From Acanthochlamys bracteata (lineage: Eukaryota; Streptophyta; Magnoliopsida; Pandanales; Velloziaceae), in NCBI GenBank assembly GCA_019914995.1, contig CM034126.1:9801001-9865000 (forward strand): a stretch of 64,000 nucleotides of DNA, written 5' to 3'. Below, piece after piece: positions 15,560-26,661 of this stretch. The stretch's first letter is position 1. The number at the start of each line of letters is the position of its first letter. The translations under genes and the position numbers were made by a program. The notes below the pieces were generated by a model that was given only the letters and a program-made list of their open reading frames with translations, was not told the origin of the DNA and made no database searches.

Positions 15560-17877
15560 CTAAGTTGGAGCCAGACCAACAAACTGGTCATCATCATCTC
15601 CTACTACAACATACAAGTAGACTGTAAGTAGAAAAAAGAAAACGGCACAGAGAAAACCTGCAACCACTTTGTTATAGGCTCCATTTATCAGAACGGTCCT
15701 CTGAAGAAACTGGTTGTCATCTTTGTTCTCTGCTGCTTTGCATAATCCTTTGCATGTACTAACTTCTGAGATATCATCAGTGGATGACACTGATTCAGCA
15801 CTATCTGGAACCATATCAGCATCATCATCTAGTAGCTCCTTCAACATTTTGCTACTGCTAGTTTGGCTTCCGTTAACTCCAGAATGCAGGCCACTTGTTT
15901 TAATTTGCCTTTCTTGATCTGCTGCTGCAACCTTCCGCAGTTCACTTGAAGCAGTCTTCACAATGATTGCATTCTGCGCCTTGCTAAGGTCATCATGGCT
16001 AGCATCAATATCATTCTGGAGGGATCTAATGAGCTTCTTTGGAGTTGAGCATAACTTCAAACCATCAACTGATAACCGCATCTGAGATATTTGAAACATG
16101 GATGGTTAAATATTACAAAATTATTATCATGGAACTTCTAAAATATGACATAGAAGTATAGAACTGTCATGCTCAAGAATAATGACTGAAGACATCTTCA
16201 AGGATTTACCAGGAAGCACAAGAAAATTTGTAGTACTACACAGTAAGTCACTTTACACACTCCCATTATTTTAAGAAGCTAACACCACAATTCAAAATGT
16301 ACAGGAAATCTGATTATTTGACTCTAATCACCTAGGTTACCTAGTAGATTATTCTCAGAGTAGTATCACAATTGTCGCTCCAGAAAATGTACTATGCATG
16401 TAGTACTTAGGATGCAATGTCAAGTAATCTTGCTTTTGCTATAGTAATAATGGAAGAAATTCGCTTGTTTACCATATAGTTGTGGAAACACCTACGATGC
16501 ACAAGAGTTGGCAGAGATCATTATATACATATAAACCATTAAGAAAACTCAAGCCAACAAACCCAATTAGTGACCTAGTACCTGAGGAGAGGAGCTTGCA
16601 GTTTCAGGTGTCACAGAGTCAGTGGCACTATTCTGAATGAATCCAGAGAAGCCCTCTGACTGGTCCTGGGTTACATCACTTAGCTGCTTGTCACCAAAGG
16701 AGTTATCTACTTCTGCACAGGCTCTTAGAAACAAGCCATCCTTCAGTGATACGTTAACATTGCTGGAACCATCACTCCATAATCTCCTATGTGATCGTTT
16801 TGCATACTTGAATTTGGATGATGTCTGTGCAATTGACGAGGGAGATTCAGTGAGATTATCATACTCAAAGAAAGAATTAACAGTCTGTGATTCTGGAGAA
16901 GCAAATCCAGGAAAAGAGTTTGCTCTGTCATCAATAACATTTGAATTTGAACAAGAGGTCGCACTAGAGCAAGTTCCATGTTTGCATCCATTCTGTATGT
17001 ATATCAGTTTTGCCGTTTGCAAAGCCTCAAAAGCTGCACCACGAACAAATGGCATTTGATCAGCTTGGAAACTTCTATCCATCACTTCAATTACTTTTTC
17101 AAGTTCTGAAGAATAAGTCCTAGCTTCCACACATTTCATCAGAAAATTAATCATATGGATGGCTGAGAACCTCTTTTGTGGAGTGCTTTCTGAGGCATCA
17201 GCCATCACAATCTCCAGCCCAGATCTAAGTAGCAACCTAGAGTAGTCTTCTACTAACAACGCATTATGCTTTGCCAAGGCCATGACCAACCCCATGTGAG
17301 AGTCTGTTTGTGTAGGTTTCTCCTCCATAGCACCAGTTACCTTTAAGCAAACGTCATTCACCATCTCCTTTGAAGCAAAGCGCCAGTTATCACACTCTGC
17401 AAGAGCCTTCAAGCAGAGCGCAGCACCAGACGTGATGTTCTCAGAACCCATCAATGCATTACTTAGAGGCTTGCAGAGTGAGCATATTATCCTTGTCTTC
17501 TCGGCGTCAGGAGTTGAAGGATCAATTCCATATCGAGCTATTGCAGAAACAACTTTAGAGCAGGCTTGGTGGAGAGGGAAGGATCCAGTAGTTGATGACA
17601 AGGTACGAATGACAGTTGACATGATGTTGTCAATCTGTGGAACAATATTGCGGCCATGAACTCTTGCGAGAACCTCATAAAGAGAAATAGTATATTCCCC
17701 GAAGGAAGAGCCTGGCTCTTTGGTCTTAGAGAACTGAGCAAGGAAATGTGGGATGGTCTTGGAATCCAAGTCTTTGACGTAGCAGTTTAGAGCCTTCATG
17801 GCAGATCTTCGACTCTCAGAATCCTTATCCAAATTTTCTAGCTCCCGCTGGAGCACAGGACTAAGGTTTCTTCCCAT
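15560..17877 (-). CDS. SINE1: SINE1, plant KASH protein with ARM repeats
   Basis: Outer nuclear envelope protein that binds actin through its N-terminal ARM region and SUN proteins through its C-terminal tail. Two coding exons, 17877-16582 and 16081-15560, join in phase 0 to give about 605 aa. The first half is helical ARM-type sequence starting MGRNLSPVLQREL. The middle is Ser/Asn-rich with SHRRLWSDGSSNVNVSL. The C-terminus has one membrane helix (VVAGFLCAVFFFLLTVYLYVV) followed by only about a dozen residues ending GLAPT. A single membrane segment and a terminal -PT are the hallmark of plant SINE KASH tails. A leader intron of about 1.08 kb (17885-18964) precedes the coding exons. It lies next to an ING2 homologue, as SINE1 does in Arabidopsis. 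This is the protein, not the retroposon class of the same name. Confidence 0.85.
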
Positions 17878-18964
17878 AGCACACCTGCATTCAGGTAAAA
17901 AAAAGTTGCAATTTTTGAGATAAAAGTGATGATTCTAATAAAGACAATGCTTTAAACAGTAAATTTAGACCATCGAAAGCACAGACCTTCTCTAATCCAG
18001 TAAAACTGCAGATCTGCGGATTAGGACCTTGATTTACATGGAATGAATTATTATCTCTGTATCACGATCTTAATTACCATATCTAACCCAGATAAGCATA
18101 GCTGTTAATTTCTCTCACTTCTTACAACTTTTTTTGTTTCACCTCTTCAATCTCATAAGAAGAAAATTCAAAGGAACCACATAACAGTTCCCTAGTAGTA
18201 ACATCTTACCTAGAAAATAAAACAAAGCTACCAGGAAAAAAAAAAGATTTTTTCCCTTTTTTGTTCTTTGATGTTGTACATGTGTTGTGATCCAATGAAA
18301 GGGCATGTTGTGTCGCTTAAAACAAAATGAGGAAATAAAACACATCGTAATGAATTGAAGCAATCACCTGGTTAAAGAGTCAAGACCCATAAAAATGTCT
18401 ACAACAAAAATCTCTTACAAGAATAAAGGCAAAAATTCAGTATCAATTTTTTTATTTGAAAACGGATCTGATTCACACCTATGAATGGAATGATATATTG
18501 AGCACTGAAAAAGAGAGCAAGAAATACATTGATTCCTAGCCTCTATTTATTCATAACCAAGATTCAAGACATTATGGTTTTCTTTACCTCGTGAATTTTT
18601 TGCAGCAAAACTTTATCTAGATAAATGTTAAGGAATGTTATTTAAAACAAAAAATTCCAACTTCGACAAGCTTTAGGATAGATTGTCCGCAACTGAATAG
18701 AAAAAATGGGTAAATTTTTGGGTGCGATTTAAATGAGCATTTCTTAATGTTCATAAACGCACTGAAGAGATTAGTCATAATTAACAAATTATTCCAAAAG
18801 AAATCTGCTGAAACTCCGAAGCTGGTTATGAATTTGAGAAGCTCATAGGAGTATTAAAAGTGAAAGCCACTATTTTCCAAAAAGAGTGGAAAACTTTACT
18901 TGCTTAAACTAAATGAGTGTATAAAGCTCAGAAATATCCACCAAGAATAGCAGGAAATACCAAC

Positions 18965-19170
18965 CTGCAGAGAATTGGAAAAGAAAAGGCTGTAGCGTCA
19001 AGTATTCCAACGAAATGTTGAAGATTTCATGAAATATGTCTGCCTAAAATGAAGAAATCTGTAGCTGAATCCAAGTGAAAACAATGGAGAGGAACTCAGA
19101 ACGTGTTGTTCACTTGTTCTGCTTGGAGGAGAACAAGAAGAATTGAAAAGGAAGGAAAGGAGCTGTCTTT
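18965..19170 (-). other. SINE1: 5' untranslated exon of SINE1
   Basis: On the minus strand a pyrimidine-rich, ATG-poor stretch ends at CTGCAG|GTTGGT (donor at 18964), and the matching acceptor ATGCAG lies at 17885, eight bases before the SINE1 ATG. I infer a non-coding first exon and a leader intron of about 1,080 bases. The outer end of the exon is only a guess. Confidence 0.55.
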
Positions 19171-19324
19171 ATTAATAATCTTTTTTCGGGAGTAGATAAA
19201 ACTTGAAAGAACTAAAATAATATCAGCGCAGCGCGGGATCTTTTGAATTTGAGATTTTGGACAAAACCCTTTGAATCAACTCCTAAGCCCGCCCAAGCTC
19301 CCAACTCCTTTTTGTCTTCTAGTG

Positions 19325-20240
19325 CGCGTGGGATCAACCAAGCTATTTCTTTTAGAAATGATAATATATTATCCGATATATAAATTTAACCCAAAATTGA
19401 TCTATTTAATTAAGATTATGATTAAAAATTTTGATACGTATAAATATATGAATTGAATTAAATTTGAACAAATTTGATCCGATTATTAAATAGATCGATC
19501 CGAATCGTCTGAAATTATCCACCAACTCGAATTGTTATATTTTAAAAAAACAATTCTCTCCTAAGTTTTCTTATAATATAATAAAATTTTTATTATAATA
19601 AAATTTTTCCAACAAAAAAAATCAATAATAGTCATTTAAAAATTATTAGACTATATTGTATTTATAATCAAATATTTACTTTAATGTCTTATTAAAATAA
19701 TGTAAGATAAGAATTATAATATTATCGAAAATATTATTATATAGGTATTTTTTAATGACGAATTTTAAATTTATAGAGAAAATTTTATTAACATTTTGTC
19801 AACTAGCTATATTTAACAAAAATTTTATCGAAAGTATTATTGCATATTTATAATTATAAAATTTCAGTTGTCATTATATATTTTTAATAAATAAAATTAA
19901 AAAATTTTTTGAAACATTCTAAGCATCGGTAAAAATACTAAGTAATGTATATTTTGAAGAATACTTACCATATTTTTTCACCAAAAATATCGCGCATATT
20001 TACTTTAACTGATTTTATAATTTCACTAAAGCTTAAAAGTGTAGAATTAAAAATTAAAAATTATAATTATAAATAGGTCGACGTGAATCTGACCCGATTA
20101 TTAAATAAGTTATATTAGAGTCAATTTTAACCTATATAAATTTATGAATTGGTTAGAGTTAAATAAATTTAATCTGATTATTAAATAGATCAACTCAAAA
20201 CTACCCCATTAATTCAAATTGCCACATTTAATTTTTTTTG
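19325..20240. repeat. AT-rich region with a long-range direct duplication
   Basis: The segment about 19430-19545 (ATGAATTGAATTAAATTTG ... GATTATTAAATAGATC ... AACTCGAATTGTTATATTT) is repeated, diverged, at about 20140-20235 (ATGAATTGGTTAGAGTTAAA ... GATTATTAAATAGATC ... AATTCAAATTGCCACATTT). The spacer is AT-rich with no open frame. The right edge TTGCCACATTTAA is faintly like a hAT end. I infer a decayed transposon carrying an internal duplication; the family is uncertain. Confidence 0.45.
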
Positions 20241-20894
20241 CAACAACTACGCTGTTTTTTAATTGTTGAATTGAGTTTCATAAATTACAATATAATAGTC
20301 AATAAAACTAAACTTTAAAGTAATAATTAAAACATATAAAATAAAATTTTATTAAAATTTGGTGAAAACAAAATTTGATACAAAAATTAAAATAAAATTA
20401 GAGTGAAAATGAAAACACGTACACGTTTCTTCTATGAAATTTTACTTTAGATAGTTCGATTGCCATTTTAATATCCGCAACTCTTAACTCTTGCAAAAAG
20501 GAAGTGCAATTGGAAGAGTTCATATCAACTGAAACACACCCCCCTCCAGAAGAACCAAACGACCCACTGACTTTTAACAGCAAATGTAACTGAAGGCTTC
20601 ATTCATATTTAACAAATCTGATAAAAAGTAAACTAAGCATTTCATTTGACGAGAGAAAGAACATAAATTCTTCATCAAACAGTAAACTATCTACAAGCAG
20701 TGGATTTCCTCGTCCTTCGTTTCAGCATCTTAACAATTCAAAGAGTAAGACTATTGATTCCAGCAGGCATTAAGAGCGCTAGCCAATACCATCATCAGTC
20801 TGCTTGCCCTTATAGCAGCTTGGAAGGTGCCAGTAAAAAAGTAATCACATGTCTCGTCATCCAAGCCAACGTAGGTGCCCAGAACCATTTCATT

Positions 20895-23800
20895 TCAAAC
20901 GTCATTCCGAGGTTGAAGTCTGCAGGTTGGACAAAACCACTTCCCTTTGAATCTTGTTTCTGGTGTGAGGCCAACGCATGCATAGTGGAACCACTCACCT
21001 CCTTCGCACTGCAAAATGTAGCTTATATCAGTGAAAAGCACTATCTATGCGAAAAGAAGCTAGAATAAAACTTGGAGCTAGTTCGTTTATTTCATTTAAC
21101 TGGTAACCAACCACTTCAAACATATGCTGGAGCTGGAGTACTGTACTTACACATACAAAAGATTACTTTTCCATCTCATCATTATCATTAATGATGCTTC
21201 GTTTCTTCACTTCTTTACTTAGTATAGGCTTAACTTTGAATGGTGGATGAGGTACATCAAACTAAACATAACTTGTACTGGAATCTACAACACAAGGGGT
21301 TGCTTGAACTAGCACGCAGAAAACAGAAACAAGGTAAAAATTATTCAAAGAAAACAGAAAGATGCTCACATTCTCATTATCACAAGCTATCATGTCTCCA
21401 AAAGAAACCTGGAAAACAGGAGAATGTCATTCAATAAGAGTGACTAAAGAAGAACTATAACCATGTGAAACATATTATGCAATTGAAAGCAGACATGGGA
21501 CAGGAAAACAGATAAATACCTGATGGCAGACACAGTATGTCGGTTCATTTGGATCAATAGGTTGATCTGCATCAAATGATGAAGGCATAGCAGCTTTCTT
21601 ATGGCTTCCAGGAGGTGGCATCAACTCAACATCTACATCCCTCTCCCTCTCCCTGTCCCAATCCCTTTCCCTGAATCTCTTACTTTGTGGTGTTATATAC
21701 CCTGCCTTTCGCTTATCATCCCTTGTCATTAGGGGCAGTGGAGGAAGAATTGCAGGCTCATCTGGTGATATTTTCCCCTCTGTCATTTGACTTTAAAATC
21801 AGTATTACTGACATACAGTGAAGCTCAACTCAGAAAGATAGCCTAGTCTAATTTGGGGAGGAGATGGGTGATCAAGCAGTGAAGGATCTCTTACAAACTA
21901 TAACGACAAGAATAGCTTTTGGGTTTCATAAACTTTTGGAATCACTTGTCCCATAAAGTGCTTGCACAATAAACCATCCTTGAAATTCAACAGACTCATC
22001 AAGAATTACATTATATGAAACTAGCCAGAGAGCCACACACCTTGCTTTAAGTCTTCTGCAAAATTGTTCAAGTCCTCGTCTAGACGTTTCACATGACTCT
22101 CTATCTGCATAATCATAATTTTAGCTCCATGCTTTATGAAAAGGCAAAGATACAAATAAGCAAGCACCACGCAACTCTTCCTGAAATCAAAACACTATGC
22201 ATAAACTAAACAGTAACCATATCATCTCCGATTAAGGTAGCTTCTCAAAATTTTACTGTTGCATTTCACAGAAGACTGCTATGGCCTAGAACTACTAGCA
22301 CCATATACAACTCATCTACTTCAAGGAAAAACTCACAAGATCATATGCCTGTTTTGCAAGTAACACCTTCTCAGTGCAAAGACTCAATGCATTTTCCTGG
22401 CTAGCTTCAATCTCTTTCTTCATCTTCTCAAGGGTTGGATCCTCCTCATCTTGGTTGCATTTTCTTGATCCATGAGAATGTAACCCCAAATAGTGCCTTG
22501 TCTGATCTCTAGTTTGATTGACGATACCTACTAGAAAAAATAAACAATCACATAAAAAATAAAATATAATGTCAGGAATTATCCAGAAATTGACTTATAT
22601 CAATCATGATAAAGCTTCATAAATAAGAACTAACTGAAGTTTCACTGTTGGTATTAGTTGTAAAATTGTCAGCCTCACTTCCACTCTGCATTTTTATACT
22701 CCACTAAGTATATCAGCCTCACTTGTACTCTACATATTATACTCCACTATAGACAAAAGGCAAGTCTACATGCCTTTCCATTTGTTCCAATCAAATTTTT
22801 TTCGTAATCCACTCAAAACTGAATAATGGGTATTGCAACAACCACATAGGCAAACCATAGCGGTGGAAATGTAAGACCAGACCCGCGAACCCAATCAGAA
22901 ACTGACTGACTTAAATCAGGTTTGGATTTGTAAACAAGTTAAGATCAATTTCTGACCAATCCGAAATTAATCTAATAATTTAAATGAGTTCGGATCAATT
23001 TCGACTGGAACCCTATATTGACCCATCTAATCGGTATAATCACTTATATTTTTTGCTTATTTGATCGTATTTTGATTAATTGTTTACTTGTGTTAACTTA
23101 ACCAATTCCTATCTTGCATATATAATATCTAATAATTTACACATATTATTACTAAAAGTTATTTTTTATGATTCTAATTTTAAAAATTTGATTATCACTT
23201 ATATAGTATTCTTTTTTTCTTAATTTATCATATTTTGATTAAATTGTTTACTTAATTTATATAGATTATGCTAAAATTAACCAATTCCTGTCATGCATAT
23301 ATAGTATCTAATAAGTTTGATTATTAAATGGAGCAACCATAATTTGACCCAATTATTAAGTGGATAAAAGGTTAACATTTTTTACCATAAAAATATATAG
23401 ATAGCATTGGACAATTCTGATCCGATTAGTAATGAGTTGACCGGATCTGCCCTATTAACCTATATTGCTGCCCCTAGCAAACCATGTCATAGGATTTGAC
23501 ATTAAATTCGAACTAGGTATTTTCAGCATACTTAAAATTTCTTTGTTGTATATCAACTAAAATGTAAATCTTTAGTAACCCAAAGCCAACACTTAGCATT
23601 AGGTATATTTGACTATTATGATTAGGAAAAACAGCAAACAAGTAAACAAAATATGACGAAATGACAAGATGGTCTTCTCCTTTTCGCTTTGCCTTATTTA
23701 CAGGTCATCTGCTAAAATGTCAAAGAAAAGGTTGAATAAGTTCTAAAAGAAAAATAAGAGATAGGTTGAGGTAAAGCATAATGAAAAAAAAGTGATGATG

Positions 23801-25311
23801 AAACAACAGGGAAACAAAAGAAAAAATAGAAAACAAGCAAACAAGCAAACACAAAATAATAAACCAAAGACAACATTCTTGGCAAAACAGGCACAGCATG
23901 TTTGTCAAGCTTCACTTGAGCATATCTTAGCAGGCAGCAAAAGTATCCATGAGTAGCATTTTCAAATATCACTTCCCTCCATAAAAACATTCTAATATGG
24001 GTATTGACATCCTTCATGAGTTACCACACGCATGTTTGCAGGCAATGCACCCCTCCTTCCCAACCTCCTAACCACTTTGCATGCACACATATAGAATACA
24101 GCTTAACAAGGCTCTCGCAGAAGCACAAGGACATACGCTATTTTGCAACAAGATACATTACGTAAACATGCTTTAGAGGGATCAAGATGACATATACATG
24201 TTGAAACCTTCTGTGGTTCTGTGCAAAGTCCTAATCTCCTTTCTCATGTACATGGTAAGGTGTAAACTGAAAGAAAGCAATGGCTTTCCACTTGTTGGAT
24301 GGATTTAGAATCTTGGGACATGAAGTGCACATAACAAACCCCCTCTTCTTAAGCTAGTAAAGACTAATTAACGACTGCGAACTAAGAAACCTTCAAATAA
24401 CTGTAAGAAAAAATTGTTAAGTATACAATTATCTTAGTCAACACTAAGAATCACGGTTCACCGAGCAAACAAAGGAAGCATTTCTGGAATAAGGTTTGAA
24501 GTGACGTTAGATTAACTTGAATCTAGGTCCAATCTAATCAAATAAAAAAAAGAAAAAAGAAAAGAAAAGACATATTCTACATTCAGAGATCATTGACCTC
24601 CCAACTTCTAGTCTCTTAGATCTTTGGTACAAATCCACTTGTCTATAGTTGATGACTTGAAGTTGCATGCTCAAAGTCGAAGCATTTTGCATTACCGTTG
24701 ACCTCATGAAGTTCAGTACTTCAACTTTAAGACGAAAGGAATATTTAGCCAAAGTTGCACTTGCCTGATTTTGAACTTTTGGGACTTGAATCATTTAAGC
24801 TAGAAAACCAAGTACTTACATGTAAAATCAGAGCGTACGTGCAACACAGAAGCATCAATTCAGAGATGAAGCTACATTTCTTAACAACAACTATAATTTA
24901 GATTATTCATGCATAACTAATCAAAGACAAAGCTCAATACCCACCTAACTGTAATAAAAGAATAATGTAACAGAAAATTTCAACACAACTAACTCAAGCA
25001 AAACAAATTCCAACCTGGGTACGAATGATTACACCACCACACAAACTAAAATGACCTAATCACACAATACGCACTCTGAGGAACAACATTTCGTACCAAG
25101 TGCTCGTTCATCGAGCTCTCTCATTGTGGAGAGAAGCCGCTGCAGCTCCGCGGCAAGCGTGCTCGAATCTTCAAAAGAGAGAGAGAGAGAGAGAAACACA
25201 GATTTTCCTTAAAATAACACAAATTAAACCATAAATTGAAGCAAATGTTTAGAAATTTTGCTCACACTCGAGATAATCGTCGACGTAGACTCCCGTTCTC
25301 GCTATCGCCAT
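20895..25311 (-). CDS. ING2: ING2, inhibitor-of-growth PHD-finger histone reader
   Basis: Nuclear chromatin reader. ING-type PHD fingers bind histone H3 trimethylated on lysine 4, and ING proteins are subunits of acetyltransferase or deacetylase complexes. Seven exons join in phase: 25311-25266, 25168-25097, 22530-22337, 22104-22041, 21779-21520, 21408-21370 and 21008-20895, giving about 262 aa. The N-terminus [16 protein letters not shown] and the coiled ING domain ([45 protein letters not shown]) match Arabidopsis ING2. The PHD finger is Cys4-His-Cys3: [32 protein letters not shown]. Acceptor choice for exon 3 could be three bases further in. Intron 2 (22531-25096) is 2.57 kb and holds a hAT MITE. 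SINE1 lies next on the same strand, as in Arabidopsis. Confidence 0.9.
22858..23476. mobile_element. non-autonomous hAT element with 8-bp target duplication
   Basis: A 619-bp element sits in ING2 intron 2. It is bracketed by perfect 8-bp direct repeats GCAAACCA at 22850-22857 and 23477-23484. The ends are imperfect inverted repeats: TAGCGGTGGAAATGTA on the left, and TAGGGGCAGCAATATA read inward from the right. An 8-bp target duplication and TAGGGG-type ends are the signature of hAT transposons. The interior has no coding frame. Two diverged copies of an internal block (about 23038-23130 and 23195-23312, each with TTTGATTAA..TTGTTTACTT and ACCAATTCCT) form a direct repeat. Confidence 0.85.
25176..25193. 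repeat. GA microsatellite
   Basis: A run of GA dinucleotides. On the minus strand it reads as a CT tract directly before the acceptor of ING2 exon 2, so it doubles as the polypyrimidine tract. Confidence 0.9.
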
Positions 25312-26661
25312 TGCCTTCTTTTTCTTCTTCGAAATTCCAGGGATTTGAGAGAAAGAGGGGAAACAGGGGGATGTTGTTGAATAAAACGATTTGAAGGTTT
25401 TCTGTACAGAAAAGCGAAAATTCGGGGGTCTGATTGTGAAAACACTTTCTTGAAGGTTGTTCCTTAGAAATGCATGCATAATTTAAGGTGTGACTGTAAT
25501 AAATAAAAACAAGTGAAGGTTGTTTCGGAATATGTGCCAACAGAAGGGTGTTATAGTAAATATGACAATACTAAGGTTGTTTTAAGTAAAATAAATGCAT
25601 AGGAAAAGTTGTAGTAGTAAATAAATTTATCTAGAAGATTGGTTTGGTAAAACTACAAAATCATATATAAGGCGTATTTACAACACTATAAATACATTTT
25701 TTTTAAACTTATTTTTAATATAAATATATATAAATTAAAATTTATTTATTAATAATTTATTTTAAAAAAATTAATTTAAAATTTACTATAAATATTAAAT
25801 TAATATATAATTTTATTTTTATTAAATATTTTTAATTTTTAATTTAATTTTTTAAATTAACTTCGAAAAAATTTATTCACCTATTTTATTTTCAACGTAA
25901 ACATGCCCATACTAACCGGGTATCACCAGTTAAAAATGTTAGGAAAACGACACTAGCCGGTGCAGGGTATACACAGTACCCGCGGAGTACTAGAACAATC
26001 TTGCAATTTCCCGATGGCGACTTCTCTCTCTTATTTTTTCTTGTTTCAAACGACAGAAACCCTAAACTCCTCTCTCCTTCTTATATCTATCTACTTGGAT
26101 CATATAAAAGACTCGAAATTTTGAATTTCTTCCTTTAAAAAGACGTCGTTCTCTTCATTTTCGCTCTCCGAGCCGTGGTTTTCTTTATCGAATTTGTTAC
26201 GGGAGATCTTGATTCGAAGCAAAACTCATCGATTTTGATCCTGATTCAGTCCCCCTGTTGATTCCTTTTTCCTTCTTGAATCTTTGATATTCTTGGTAGG
26301 ATTCGTGATAGGAAGTTTTGTTTTTGAGATAAAATTGTTGATTTTAATATTGGAGCTTGCTTGATTTGATTATTAAGGAAATAAACCCCTCATCCCGTTC
26401 CACTCTTTCAAATCTTTGGACCCACGGTTGCAAGATTAGAATTGGTTCTAAAACCATCAAATCGCCTTGTAAAGATCTGGTATCCTTAATTTTCCAGCGT
26501 TTGTTTGAACCTTCCAGAGTCTTTTTCTTGCAAGAATCTTGGTTTGGCTTGCAAGAAGCGATCCGAGACATTATTAATTGAATAATTGGATATAAAGTTT
26601 TGAAATCCGGAGTGCCAATTTGGCTTCAGTTGAGATTTGAAGCAACTAAAAAGTAAGGAGA
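25312..26661. other. divergent promoter region between ING2 and TBP
   Basis: ING2 is read leftwards and TBP rightwards from this 1.35-kb interval. Bases about 25690-25895 are an AT-rich repeat of the type seen at 4320 and 41400. The right part (about 26000-26661) is richer in C/T and is likely TBP promoter and leader. No coding frame is recognised. Confidence 0.55.
26057..26065 (+). promoter_or_regulatory. telo-box in the TBP upstream region
   Basis: AAACCCTAA, the plant telo-box (interstitial telomere-like motif) found near transcription starts of many growth and translation genes. Its role here is inferred from the motif alone. Confidence 0.45.

Noticed and set aside
16637..17059. 140-codon frame on the plus strand
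   Set aside because: Antisense shadow of SINE1 exon 1 with no family resemblance.
23712..24794. Phe/Leu-rich minus-strand frames in ING2 intron 2
   Set aside because: Low-complexity frames in an intron with no conserved motif.
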